Source of the DNA: an uncultured Chthonomonadales bacterium
GTDB lineage: Bacteria; Armatimonadota; Chthonomonadetes; Chthonomonadales; CAJBBX01
Length of the DNA: 64,000 bases
Assembly: GCA_938005745.1 (NCBI GenBank)
Contig: CALLMM010000010.1
Span: 62,001-126,000 of the forward strand
Reading direction: 5' to 3'
The position numbers and the translations under genes were made by a program. Shown here in pieces: positions 25,853 to 35,683 of the stretch. The notes below the pieces were generated by a model. It ran no database searches, was not told the DNA's origin, and saw only the letters and a program-made list of their open reading frames with translations. Positions within the stretch are counted from its first letter, which is position 1; each line of letters begins with the position of its first letter.

Positions 25853-26736
25853 AGGCTCTCCTCCCGTTTGCGTCCCAGACGCTGGTTGAACACCGACAGC
25901 GTGAAGATCACCACAAAGAGGGTCAGACCGATCGCCGCCGCGTAGCCTAGATGCCCGAACCGGAACGCCTGAAAGTACATATGCAGCGCGGGGACGTGCG
26001 TCGCCAGTCCCGGACCGCCGCCGGTTAAGATCAGAATGCTGCCGAAATCCTGCAGCGTGCCGATGATGGTCAGGGTCATCAGCAGGCGCACCTGCGGTCG
26101 CAGCAGCGGCAGGTCCACCATCAGCACCCGCCGCCAGCCGGTCGCGCCGTCCAGCGCGCAGGAGTCCCAGACATCGTGGGAGATGGAGGTCAGTCCCGCC
26201 AGATAGATCAGCAGCGACAGTCCGCCCGCCCACGGAAACCCGACCCCGACGATCGCCAGCAGCGCGGTGCTCGATTCGCCCAGCCAGGCGCGGGTCAGAC
26301 CGCCTCCGCCAAACAGCTCCAGAATCTGGTTGAGCAGGCCGATGCTGCCGTCGTAGATGAAAGCCCAGAGCAGCATGGTCACCATGCCCGGCACGACCAT
26401 CGGCAGAATGAACGCGGTGCGCAGGAGATACTGCCAGCGCGGGGAGCGCAGCGACATCAGCAGCTCCGCCACCAGAAGAGGCATGGTCAGGGTCTTCACC
26501 AGATTGGCGATCAGCAGGAGAAGCTGGTTGCTGAGACTGATCCGCAGGAACTCATCCTGCGCCATCATCACGAAGTTGGTCAGTCCTGTCCAGCGCGGCG
26601 GCTCGCCCGTCTCCCAGCGGGTGAAGGCGCGGTACAGCCCGATCATCGCCGGGAGATAGTTGAATAGCAGCAGCAGCAGCAGCGTGGGCAGCAGCATGGT
26701 GAGCGCCAGCGCCCACGAGGAGCGGCCACGATTCAT
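25849..26736 (-). CDS. Carbohydrate ABC transporter permease, MalF-like
   Basis: A 295-aa permease with six helices, LLLFNYLPAMIGLYRAF near the N-terminus and a diverged EAA loop, DSCALDGATGWRRVLMVDLPLL, where the usual Glu-Ala is Ser-Cys. GWRR and the LPLL ending keep the ATPase contact. The C-terminus KREESL follows the last helix directly. It is translationally coupled to the MalG-like gene and starts 92 bases after the binding-protein gene. Confidence 0.92.
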   Translation of the reverse strand: MNRGRSSWALALTMLLPTLLLLLLFNYLPAMIGLYRAFTRWETGEPPRWTGLTNFVMMAQDEFLRISLSNQLLLLIANLVKTLTMPLLVAELLMSLRSPRWQYLLRTAFILPMVVPGMVTMLLWAFIYDGSIGLLNQILELFGGGGLTRAWLGESSTALLAIVGVGFPWAGGLSLLIYLAGLTSISHDVWDSCALDGATGWRRVLMVDLPLLRPQVRLLMTLTIIGTLQDFGSILILTGGGPGLATHVPALHMYFQAFRFGHLGYAAAIGLTLFVVIFTLSVFNQRLGRKREESL

Positions 26737-26828
26737 TTACTCTCTTCCTCGTCCGTGAGCGCGTTGACAGATGCGCCCCGCACACCTCTTCGGAGCGGCG
26801 CTCCGGTTCTCCTGCCGTTGGATCCGCC

Positions 26829-28415
26829 TCATTTCGCGGAATCCACCCGATCCCGGGTCTTCGGGTTCATGTCCAGCTTCTGCATGGCGATGACGCGGGG
26901 AACCGCCTCGATCATCAGCTTCTGATAGCGCTGCAGGAACTCCGGCAGCGTGAGACGCCCGTCCATATAGCGCTGCGCCCAGACCGTCCACTCCCAGACC
27001 GACTGCTGCTCATCCATCAGACCCCGAAATGACATACGTTCAAAGCCGCGTCCCTCGAACGGACGGAAGTAGCGGCGTATAAAATCGGGAATCTCCGCGC
27101 CGGGGATCAGCATCGGACCGATCAGCGGGCGCCGGTTCCGCACCGCCTGCTCGACCAGTATCTTTGCTGCGTGCGGCGTGGTCAGAAACATCAGGAAGTC
27201 CATCGTCAGCTTCACCTGCTCGGGACTCTTCTTGACTACGCCCAGCACCGTGCCGGGTCCGCCCACGCCCCGAAACGGAGGAATGCGGAACTGCGAGGAG
27301 GTCAGGGGCGGAATGGGAAACGTCTGCCACTGGAAACGGGCGGAGGGGGGAAGGTCCTCCATATCGCGCATCATCTGTCCGATGGTGGCGGAGGTCTCCA
27401 GCAGCATGGCGGCGCGGCGCGTCAGGAAGAGGTGATAGGCGGTCTGGTTATTCGCCCCGTGAAAGCCGCGCTGCCAGTAGCGCGAGAAGGTCCGGATATG
27501 TGCGTAGATCTCTCCGAAACGCGCATCATCGAAGCGCAGTCTCCCGGACTGTACCGCCTGCAGCAGCCGCTCGCCGTTGACCACCACGTAGGCGTCGTTA
27601 TAGGGATCGTTCAGGTTCAGCTTGAAGCCGGCGTTCTTCTTCGCATCGTAGTCCCAGTCGCCCGGCTGCGAGAGAAACATCGGAACCAGATGGCGGGTGT
27701 AGGCGTCCGAGAAGAAGCGCGCCATCCAGCCGACCGTGCCCGCCCAATAGGAGTCGGCGTTGCCGGGAACCGCGAAGGGGATGATTCCGGCGGAGCGGAT
27801 TCGTTCGGCATGGCGCAGCATCTCTTCCCAGGTGCGCGGGGGCTGCAAGCCGAGACTCTGGAAGATGTCGGCGTTGTAGTAGAAGGCGATCTCGATGAAG
27901 TCCATCGGCACGAACGTAACGTCGCCGCCGACCTTGAACTTCTCCAGAAACTGCGCGTTGAGCGTCTCCTGCCAGATCCGCCCGGTGTAGGGATTGCGCT
28001 GTTCGATGAAGGGCGACATGTTGACCGTCAGCCCGCGCTCATACATGCCCCAGGCGTAGTTGGCGTTGAACAGATCGGGCGCGCCGGAGCCGCCGCCGGG
28101 GATCTGCGTGCGCAGCCAGGTTTCGTAGCCGTTGGCGGGCATGATCTGCACTTTGACCCGCACGCCGGGGTTCCTCGCCTCATACTCCCGCGCCACCTGC
28201 TCAAAGCCTTCGCGGTAGTTGGCGCTGATGGTCGCCAGCACGATCTGGCGGCTGGCGGACTGCGGCGCGGCGGGTGGCGAGAGCAGGGCGGAGGAGCCGG
28301 ACAGCGCCGCGCTTGCCGCGGCGACGCCCGCGCCCTTCAGAAAGGTACGCCGGCTCAGCCGGGAGGTAGGAAGAGCTGGCGAACCGGCGTTGTGAGAGGG
28401 AGTTGCTTCCTTCAT
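26829..28415 (-). CDS. Sugar ABC transporter substrate-binding protein, Tat-exported
   Basis: A 528-aa extracellular binding protein (family 1). It begins with a twin-arginine signal, SRRTFLKGAGVAAASAALSG at about residues 21-40, so it is exported folded. The mature part starts near QIVLATISANYREGFEQVA and has the cluster-B fold marks GVRVKVQIMPANGYETWL and PDLFNANYAWG. At 528 residues it is longer than the usual 420-450. The sugar is unknown, but the rhamnonate-dehydratase-like gene downstream in the same direction hints at a deoxysugar or sugar acid. Confidence 0.9.
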   Translation of the reverse strand: MKEATPSHNAGSPALPTSRLSRRTFLKGAGVAAASAALSGSSALLSPPAAPQSASRQIVLATISANYREGFEQVAREYEARNPGVRVKVQIMPANGYETWLRTQIPGGGSGAPDLFNANYAWGMYERGLTVNMSPFIEQRNPYTGRIWQETLNAQFLEKFKVGGDVTFVPMDFIEIAFYYNADIFQSLGLQPPRTWEEMLRHAERIRSAGIIPFAVPGNADSYWAGTVGWMARFFSDAYTRHLVPMFLSQPGDWDYDAKKNAGFKLNLNDPYNDAYVVVNGERLLQAVQSGRLRFDDARFGEIYAHIRTFSRYWQRGFHGANNQTAYHLFLTRRAAMLLETSATIGQMMRDMEDLPPSARFQWQTFPIPPLTSSQFRIPPFRGVGGPGTVLGVVKKSPEQVKLTMDFLMFLTTPHAAKILVEQAVRNRRPLIGPMLIPGAEIPDFIRRYFRPFEGRGFERMSFRGLMDEQQSVWEWTVWAQRYMDGRLTLPEFLQRYQKLMIEAVPRVIAMQKLDMNPKTRDRVDSAK

Positions 28416-28480
28416 AACGCCTCTCTCTTCGCGCCCTGCCGTCGGGTCTCCTGCCGTCTCCCGCGAGAAAAGCCGCCCGC

Positions 28481-28519
28481 AAAAAAGGGACGACAGCGGC
28501 AGGATGCCGCCGTCGTCCC
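28481..28519 (-). terminator. Intrinsic terminator after atpA
   Basis: On the minus strand a 15-bp stem (28519-28505 with 28501-28487, one G-U wobble) and 3-base loop is followed by TTTTTT (28486-28481). It ends the ATP synthase transcript right after atpA, confirming that gamma, beta and epsilon genes do not follow. Confidence 0.92.
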
Positions 28520-28543
28520 GGGAGTTCGGTCAGAGATCTCCGC

Positions 28544-30235
<1,692 letters not shown>

Positions 30236-30284
30236 TTTTCTCTCCGTGTATGGTCTTACGGCATGACGTTCGCCTGCCGTCCGC

Positions 30285-30953
30285 CTATTTCGTGTTGTAC
30301 TTGGAGACCGAAGCCTCGACGGTGATCTTCTGTCCGCCCGGTCCGGTCAGACCTGTGCTCTGCTTGACCAGTCCCACGCCCGGCGCGAACCAGTAGGAGT
30401 TGGTCGTCTTCTGGTTCTGCCCCTGCAGAGAGATGGTGAGCGTCATATCCACGCGGAAGGCGTCGAGAGTGCCTGCCGGGGTCTTCAGCTGCTCGCGCGC
30501 CGCGATCTTGAGGTTCGCGGTTCCGTTGAGCGTCTGCCCGCCGGTGGTGATCGTGCCCTTCCAGTTCCAGGCGTTGCCGATCCGGATCGGCGTTCGCAGC
30601 ACCGGAACGGGAGGATTGATGACGCCCGAGCCGCCCTGTCCGGAACGCGACCGCTGCACCTCGCTGCCGGTAACGATGTAGGTCTCCGACTGCGCGACGC
30701 TGCCATTCGCCGTCCACTCGATCACGACCGTCGTTCTGCCGCCCGCCGTGTTCACGGAGGCGATCTTCGCCCCCAGATTCAGCGGCTGGTTCTGATTCGC
30801 GGCGCGTATCGAACCGGTGAACTGCCAGGTGCTGCCGGCTTTCGTCGGGAACAACTGCGCGATGCTCTGTGCGGATGCCGGAGCGGACGCCGTCACGCCG
30901 ACCGCGCATGCGCACAGCGCGACCATGCCGCGCTGAAACCATCGTCTGTTCAT
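30285..30953 (-). CDS. Secreted protein of unknown function, paralogue of the next gene upstream
   Basis: A 222-aa exported protein that I cannot name. A signal peptide (about 1-29, ending SAPASAQS) precedes a beta-rich domain. Three blocks match the neighbouring lipoprotein: [34 protein letters not shown] and [14 protein letters not shown] followed by [13 protein letters not shown]. The layout suggests a lipocalin- or DUF3108-like barrel with conserved Trp. It sits 49 bases upstream of atpA and 103 bases downstream of its paralogue, all co-directional within the ATP synthase operon. No link to ATP synthase is known. Confidence 0.75.
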   Translation of the reverse strand: MNRRWFQRGMVALCACAVGVTASAPASAQSIAQLFPTKAGSTWQFTGSIRAANQNQPLNLGAKIASVNTAGGRTTVVIEWTANGSVAQSETYIVTGSEVQRSRSGQGGSGVINPPVPVLRTPIRIGNAWNWKGTITTGGQTLNGTANLKIAAREQLKTPAGTLDAFRVDMTLTISLQGQNQKTTNSYWFAPGVGLVKQSTGLTGPGGQKITVEASVSKYNTK

Positions 30954-31056
30954 GAATACCTGTCTTTCTGAAGCGCCGCGAGAGACAACGCCGCGCAGCG
31001 CGTTGTGCTCTCTGCCTGGTGCTCTCTGCGTGTGCGCGGACAGCGCAGTGTGTGCG

Positions 31057-31929
31057 CTACGGCGCGACTTTGTAGGAGGTCAGCTCCGCAACGGTCTGAC
31101 TGTTGTTCTCCCGGATGACCTGTTTGACCAGCCCGACTTTCGGCGAATACCACTGCGCGGTGGTATAGGTGCGCGATCCCTCCGGAGCCTGCTCCGTATA
31201 CTGCTGATCCAGTCGGTAGGCGTAGAAGCTGCCCGCCGCCGTCTTGATCGGCTCCGGTCCGGTCAGCTTGAAGAAGACCTTGCAGGGGACACTCCCTTCC
31301 GCGGAGCGGTAGGTTCCCATCCAGTCCCACGTCGAGTCGGGCTGAAACGGCAGCCGGAGCATCGGCAGAGGCGGATCGAAGCGGATCTCGCTCTGCATCC
31401 CGAAGGCGGTGTGACTGACTCCCGACTCGTCTATTACGTACTCTTCGCGGTGCACCGGCGTTCCATCGCGCTGCAGCTCTACCACAAAGGTCGTCTTCCC
31501 GCTGACATCCTTGCGGGTCTCCACGATGGTTCGGCGGATTTTGAACGTGCTCTTCGCCTCTTTTGTCGTCAACTCCCACGTATCTCCGAGGGCGTGCGGA
31601 AAGAGCAGCTCGCGGGCGTCCGGCGCGGCGGCAGGGGGCGCGCCTCCCGGCGTTTGACCCGGCGCATTGGGACTACCCGGCGTCTGTCCCGGCGACGGAG
31701 ACGGCGCGCCCGGCGGCGTCTCGGCGGGCGCTGCGGGAGGCGCAGACGGAGACGGGTTAGAGGTGACGGGGGGAGCAGGCGGAGGCGCGGAAGCCCGGCA
31801 CCCGACCAGTATGACGCCCGCCGCAAGACACCCGACCAGCCGGGACAGGGCGACAGGAAAGGCGGCGCGGCTCCGATCTCCTCCGCGTACTCTCCTTCCG
31901 CTTGCCGACCGGCTGTTACCCTCTCTCAT
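31057..31929 (-). CDS. Lipoprotein of unknown function inside the ATP synthase operon
   Basis: A 290-aa predicted lipoprotein. After an Arg-rich N-terminus the membrane segment ends in ILVGC with the lipid-carrying Cys44. Residues 45-105 are a Pro/Ala/Gly/Ser linker, and the rest is the same domain as the following gene: LFPHALGDTWELTTK, PLPMLRLPFQPDSTWDWMGT, IKTAAGSFYAYRLD and QWYSPKVGLVKQV. The start ATG has AGAGGA seven bases upstream. It begins 51 bases after the atpH stop with no terminator between, so it should be co-transcribed with the F1Fo genes. It would sit on the periplasmic side of a membrane. Confidence 0.78.
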   Translation of the reverse strand: MREGNSRSASGRRVRGGDRSRAAFPVALSRLVGCLAAGVILVGCRASAPPPAPPVTSNPSPSAPPAAPAETPPGAPSPSPGQTPGSPNAPGQTPGGAPPAAAPDARELLFPHALGDTWELTTKEAKSTFKIRRTIVETRKDVSGKTTFVVELQRDGTPVHREEYVIDESGVSHTAFGMQSEIRFDPPLPMLRLPFQPDSTWDWMGTYRSAEGSVPCKVFFKLTGPEPIKTAAGSFYAYRLDQQYTEQAPEGSRTYTTAQWYSPKVGLVKQVIRENNSQTVAELTSYKVAP

Positions 31930-31980
31930 GCGCGGTTCCTCTGCAGAGCCGCCCGCACAGGCTCAGAGCCTCCCCTGCGG

Positions 31981-32535
31981 TCAGAGCCGCTCGTGCAGCA
32001 TCTGCTCCCGCAGCCGCTCCAGCGCGCCTCGCACGCTGCCGTCTATCACCGTATCCTTCATGCGGACGACGACCCCGCCGAGAATGGCGGGATCCACGTT
32101 CACCTGAAGCTCGATACGCTTGCCGGTGCGCTGCTGCAGTCCGGCAAGCAGCGCCGCCCGCTCCGACTCATCCAGCGGCAGAGCGACCGTCGCCTGCGCG
32201 CGGATCAGTCCGGCGGCGTCGTCCGCCAGACGCAAAAACTCCTCATGCACCGCCGGCAGTATCTCTTCCCGGCGTTTCTCGATCAGCAGGTAGAGAAAGG
32301 CGCGGGTCGCCGCGTTCAACTGCCCGGACAGGGTTTTGTCCAGCAGTTCGCGTTTTTTCTCCGCGGGAACCAGCGGACTTTCCAGCAGACGGGGCAGCGC
32401 CGGCGTCTGTCTCCACAGCGTATCCATCAGGGTCAGGTCGTTCTGCACCGCCTCTAGGCTGCCGATCTTCTGAGCGGCATTGAACAGGGCGCGCGCGTAA
32501 CGCTTGGCAACTTTCAGGTCTGTGGATCGGCTCAC
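31981..32535 (-). CDS. atpH: F-type ATP synthase delta subunit
   Basis: A 184-aa stator subunit (OSCP) that links F1 to the b subunits. VAKRYARALFNAAQKIG at the N-terminus and the C-terminal VNVDPAILGGVVVRMKDTVIDGSV are diagnostic. It starts with GTG overlapping the b-subunit stop by four bases. It would normally be followed by atpA; here two secreted-protein genes intervene. Confidence 0.95.
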   Translation of the reverse strand: MSRSTDLKVAKRYARALFNAAQKIGSLEAVQNDLTLMDTLWRQTPALPRLLESPLVPAEKKRELLDKTLSGQLNAATRAFLYLLIEKRREEILPAVHEEFLRLADDAAGLIRAQATVALPLDESERAALLAGLQQRTGKRIELQVNVDPAILGGVVVRMKDTVIDGSVRGALERLREQMLHERL

Positions 32536-33059
32536 GATGGCGTCCCTACCTTCTGTACGAACTCCTGTACCATGCGCTTCTGCTGGGCGGGATCCAGCGA
32601 CTTCTCCACGGCAAACTCCGCCGCGCGGATCACGTCGTCAATGAACTCCGTTCGCAGATGCACCAGGGCTTTGGCGCGTTCTCGCTCGACCTCTTCGTGT
32701 CCGCGTTGGATCAGCAGCGCGGCGTTATGGCGCGCCTCTTCGAGGATCTGCTCCCGAAGTGTCTCCGCTTCTCGCACCGCCTCCGCCATGCGCGCCTCGG
32801 TCTCGTCCTCGATATGCTCCAGACGCTGCCGGTAGTCGTTGCGCAGCTGCTCCGTCTCGCGCCGCGTCGTCTCCACCTGGTTGTAGGTCTCGATAATCGC
32901 CTCCTGCCGCTCCCGCAGCAGAGAACGAATGATCGGTCCGATCACCTTCGCGTAGACCAGAGCAAACAGGATAAATCCAGCGGTTAATACGACCGCCCAC
33001 TGGAATACGCTGACGTCGGGCGGCGGTTTAAACCCCCAGGGAAAGTACATCCGCTCCAC
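32532..33059 (-). CDS. atpF: F-type ATP synthase b subunit (second copy)
   Basis: A 175-aa stator b subunit: one N-terminal helix (about 22-42, VSVFQWAVVLTAGFILFALVY) and a long charged coiled coil with LLRERQEAIIETYNQVETTRRETEQ. It differs clearly from the b gene upstream, so the stator is probably a heterodimer of two unlike b subunits. It is coupled to atpH by a four-base overlap. Confidence 0.92.
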   Translation of the reverse strand: MERMYFPWGFKPPPDVSVFQWAVVLTAGFILFALVYAKVIGPIIRSLLRERQEAIIETYNQVETTRRETEQLRNDYRQRLEHIEDETEARMAEAVREAETLREQILEEARHNAALLIQRGHEEVERERAKALVHLRTEFIDDVIRAAEFAVEKSLDPAQQKRMVQEFVQKVGTPS

Positions 33060-33088
33060 TCCATATGTGCACGGATGGCGTGTCCATC

Positions 33089-33123
33089 AACGCAGAGCGC
33101 GCCGCTCGATCGCGCTCTGCGTT
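33089..33123 (-). other. Intercistronic hairpin between the two b-subunit genes
   Basis: Perfect 13-bp stem AACGCAGAGCGCG / CGCGCTCTGCGTT with a 9-base loop, overlapping the stop of the first b gene. No T-tract follows, so mRNA stability or expression tuning is more likely than termination. Confidence 0.55.
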
Positions 33124-33629
33124 CAGGAACGCGCCACCGTCTCCGAGATATACTGCTCTACCAGCCGTTTCTGAGCGGGATCGGGAGCGCTGCCGATGAC
33201 CTTCTCAATGGCATGCGCGGCAACGTCCGCCAGCCTCCGCTCCATAGCGTGGAGCGCCTTCTCCCGCTCCTGCGCGATGGCAGCCATCCCTTCCTGCTGT
33301 ATCGCTTCCGACCGAGTGCGGGCTTCCGCCAGGATCGCCTCGCGCTGCGCCTGCGCGTCCCGCACGGTCTGCTGGATTCGCGCGCGCGCATCTGCCTCGA
33401 TCTTCGCCATGCGCGCCTGATACTCGGTCCGCATGTTCTCCATCTCATGACGCGAGTCTTCGACGGTCTGATAGGCGTGGGCGATCTCAGCGCGGCGGTT
33501 GTCCAGGTGCTTCATCATCCTCTTCCAGTAGACCTGGTTGAGGATGAGGAAGAGCGCGATGAACAGCGCCCCGTTGTAGAGCATGATCGTCGGGTCAATA
33601 TTCAGGCTCTTGAGAATGGCATCGAGCAT
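33123..33629 (-). CDS. atpF: F-type ATP synthase b' subunit (first copy)
   Basis: A 168-aa b-type stator subunit with its membrane helix at about 16-32 (LYNGALFIALFLILNQVYW) and a long coiled coil (MENMRTEYQARMAKIEADARARIQQ). The C-terminal IEKVIGSAPDPAQKRLVEQYI resembles the matching end of the second b gene, DPAQQKRMVQEFV. The pair therefore arose by duplication and diverged. It follows atpE after 70 bases. Confidence 0.92.
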   Translation of the reverse strand: MLDAILKSLNIDPTIMLYNGALFIALFLILNQVYWKRMMKHLDNRRAEIAHAYQTVEDSRHEMENMRTEYQARMAKIEADARARIQQTVRDAQAQREAILAEARTRSEAIQQEGMAAIAQEREKALHAMERRLADVAAHAIEKVIGSAPDPAQKRLVEQYISETVARS

Positions 33630-33699
33630 GACGGACCTTTCACACAGAACAGGCGGCTGTCTGCCGCCGTCGAACGCCGTGTCGGCAGATTCCGGTCTT

Positions 33700-33984
33700 C
33701 TACTTCAGTCCCGCCGAGATCAGCTTCTCCAGCGCAGACATGTCTGCGGGCAGGCGGTTGCTCATCAGGAAGAGGAAGACGAAGGTGAAGATGACCAGGG
33801 ACTCGATGAACGCCAGACCCAGGATCATCGCCGTCTGAATCTTGCCGATTGCCTCCGGCTGTCGCGCCATGCCCTCCAGCGCCGCCGAAGCCGCGCGTCC
33901 CTGCGCCAGCGCGCCGCCGATAACGGCTACCGGAAGTCCGATGCCGACCGCCAGCGCCAGAAGTCCAAGATAGAGCATTGTCAC
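33700..33984 (-). CDS. atpE: F-type ATP synthase c subunit
   Basis: A 94-aa proteolipid hairpin of the rotor ring. The loop ARQPEAIGKI joins two helices. The ion-binding Glu61 lies in LAFIESLVIF, with Ser62 next to it and Gln28 in helix 1 (ALAQGRAA). Gln plus Glu-Ser is part of the known sodium-binding signature, but the Thr and Tyr that complete it in Ilyobacter are Leu63 and Phe66 here. Coupling ion is therefore open. The C-terminal extension after RLPADMS is about 15 residues longer than usual. Confidence 0.95.
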   Translation of the reverse strand: MTMLYLGLLALAVGIGLPVAVIGGALAQGRAASAALEGMARQPEAIGKIQTAMILGLAFIESLVIFTFVFLFLMSNRLPADMSALEKLISAGLK

Positions 33985-34039
33985 ATTCCTTTCTTACGGT
34001 GTCAGACAGTGTTATTTTGGTATAGCGGTTTCGCCGCGA

Positions 34040-34906
34040 TCAGTGACCGTGCGCGGGCGCATGTTCTGCGCCGTGCGCATGCTCGGCATGATCGTCGTCG
34101 TGATGCGTCTGCAGCGAGATATAGATGCAGGTCAGCAGCGTGAAGACCAGCGCCTGCACAAAGGTCGTGATCATCGCGATCACCATGATCGGGAACTGCG
34201 GCGGGATGACAGGAAACGCGGGCAGGAGCATCACGCCCAGCGCCGCCAGCACGATGATAACCGTATCTTCGCCGAAGATGTTGCCGAAAAGACGCATCGC
34301 CAGCGTGAACGGGCGCACCAGTTCTCCGATGATCTCCACCGGCATAATCAGGGGAGCCAGCGCGGGCATCGGTCCCATGTAGTGCTTGATATAGCCCACG
34401 ATCCCCCGGCTCCGGATGCCCACATACTGCACATAGACGAAGACGATCAGACCCAGCGCCAGCGTGGTGCTGATGTTCGCCGTCGGCGCATGAAAGCCCG
34501 GAACCAGACCGATGACATTGCTCAGGTAGATGAAGAAGAAGAGCGTGCCGGCTAAGGGCGCGTACTTCTCTCCGCCCGGACCGATGACGCCGCGCGTGAA
34601 GTTGACGAATGTCTCGACCAGAAACTCTCCGAAGTTCTGAAGGACGCCGCGCGGCACGGCTGCCAGCTTCCGGGTGGCGGCGATGCCGAAGGCGAGCATG
34701 ATCAGGGCGACGACGATGCCGTTGGTGAACAGCAGACCCGCGGGAGGAACCTCGCCGATCTTGTGTCCGTGCTCTTTGCCCCCGTGTTCGGTGGTGGCGT
34801 GCGTCTGTTCGCCCGCGTGCTGTCCCGGTTCAGCGGTGTGTCCCTGACCGGTCGAATGACCGTTATCGCCCTGAGCGATCTGGAGACGATCCTGTGGCTG
34901 AGGCAT
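34040..34906 (-). CDS. atpB: F-type ATP synthase a subunit with His-rich ends
   Basis: A 288-aa membrane subunit forming the ion half-channels. The essential Arg lies in RPFTLAMRLFGNIFGEDTV, and VIGLVPGFHAPTANISTTLALGL is also conserved. Both ends are unusual. The first 50 residues hold eight His among Gly, Gln and Glu (GHSTGQGHTAEPGQHAGEQT), and the last 22 hold nine His among Asp, Glu and Ala. These could bind metals such as Zn, Ni or Cu. It follows the AtpI-like gene with a three-base gap. Confidence 0.95.
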   Translation of the reverse strand: MPQPQDRLQIAQGDNGHSTGQGHTAEPGQHAGEQTHATTEHGGKEHGHKIGEVPPAGLLFTNGIVVALIMLAFGIAATRKLAAVPRGVLQNFGEFLVETFVNFTRGVIGPGGEKYAPLAGTLFFFIYLSNVIGLVPGFHAPTANISTTLALGLIVFVYVQYVGIRSRGIVGYIKHYMGPMPALAPLIMPVEIIGELVRPFTLAMRLFGNIFGEDTVIIVLAALGVMLLPAFPVIPPQFPIMVIAMITTFVQALVFTLLTCIYISLQTHHDDDHAEHAHGAEHAPAHGH

Positions 34907-34909
34907 CCG

Positions 34910-35296
34910 TTACCCTCCAACCGGCGTGTTGGATTTCTGAAACATCTGTCCGCTGACCACCTTCAGACAGATCACCAGCGGGGTCAGACCGATCCCGGCG
35001 AACAGCGCCAGGGGATGGACGGCGATGGTGATCGCCAGATGCAGCACGATCGCATAGAGCGGCAGCTTCAGCAGAAGCAGCGCCGCCAGCCAGAATTTGG
35101 CTCCGGCTCGCTCCGGCGACACCAGACGCGGCACCGCCCAGGCGAGGCTCCAGAGGCTGAACATCCCCAGCAGCGCGCCGATCGCCAGCCCGACGGAGAT
35201 ATCCGCCTGTCCGCGCAGCCCGAAGATCAGCGCAAACCAGGCCGCGACCCAGAAGGTGGTCCGCACCGCGCGATATGGCAACTTTTCGTCTGTCAT
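34910..35296 (-). CDS. AtpI-like small membrane protein
   Basis: A 128-aa protein with about four helices in the place of atpI, the putative ion channel or c-ring assembly factor encoded at the head of many atp operons. RTTFWVAAWFALIFGLRG, then a Ser/Pro-containing loop VPRLVSPERAGAKFW, then VVSGQMFQKSN at the end. The frame is open further upstream, but ATG 35296 has AAGAGA nearby and starts the conserved part. Sequence similarity to classical AtpI is weak; position is the main evidence. Confidence 0.75.
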   Translation of the reverse strand: MTDEKLPYRAVRTTFWVAAWFALIFGLRGQADISVGLAIGALLGMFSLWSLAWAVPRLVSPERAGAKFWLAALLLLKLPLYAIVLHLAITIAVHPLALFAGIGLTPLVICLKVVSGQMFQKSNTPVGG

Positions 35297-35313
35297 TGTA
35301 ATCTCTTTTTGTT

Positions 35314-35658
35314 TTACCTGTCCAGCTTGTTTATAATCCGCATCATGTTGAGAACGCCGGCGGCAAACCCCACGATCGCGCCGATCAGGGTGAACAGCGG
35401 CGATCTGCCCAGCCGCGTATCCAGCCACGCTCCCAGCAATGTCAACAGTATGATCGGCACAATGAGGGTCGCGGGAATGATATACGCCATTCCCATGCGC
35501 TGATAGAGAACCTGCTTCTCGCTCAGCGTGCGCCTCTCGGAGGGCGGGAGGTTCGGACGGTACTGCGGAACCTCCGGAAGCTCCGGCAGGGGCGGCGTTT
35601 CGGGCAGAGGAATCTCCTCCTCTGCGCTCTCCTCGCGGCTCTCTCTCTCTTCTGACAT
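35314..35658 (-). CDS. AtpZ/AtpI family protein
   Basis: A 114-aa protein with two helices (GMAYIIPATLIVPIILLTLLG and FTLIGAIVGFAAGVLNMMRII) joined by AWLDTRLGRSP, the pattern of AtpZ (DUF4395-like AtpI partner) proteins. The first 45 residues are acidic and Pro-rich and probably disordered. It starts 25 bases after the aspartokinase stop, so the ATP synthase genes are read from the aspartokinase promoter. Confidence 0.82.
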   Translation of the reverse strand: MSEERESREESAEEEIPLPETPPLPELPEVPQYRPNLPPSERRTLSEKQVLYQRMGMAYIIPATLIVPIILLTLLGAWLDTRLGRSPLFTLIGAIVGFAAGVLNMMRIINKLDR

Positions 35659-35683
35659 CGGTTCGATCTCCGCAGGAGCGGAG

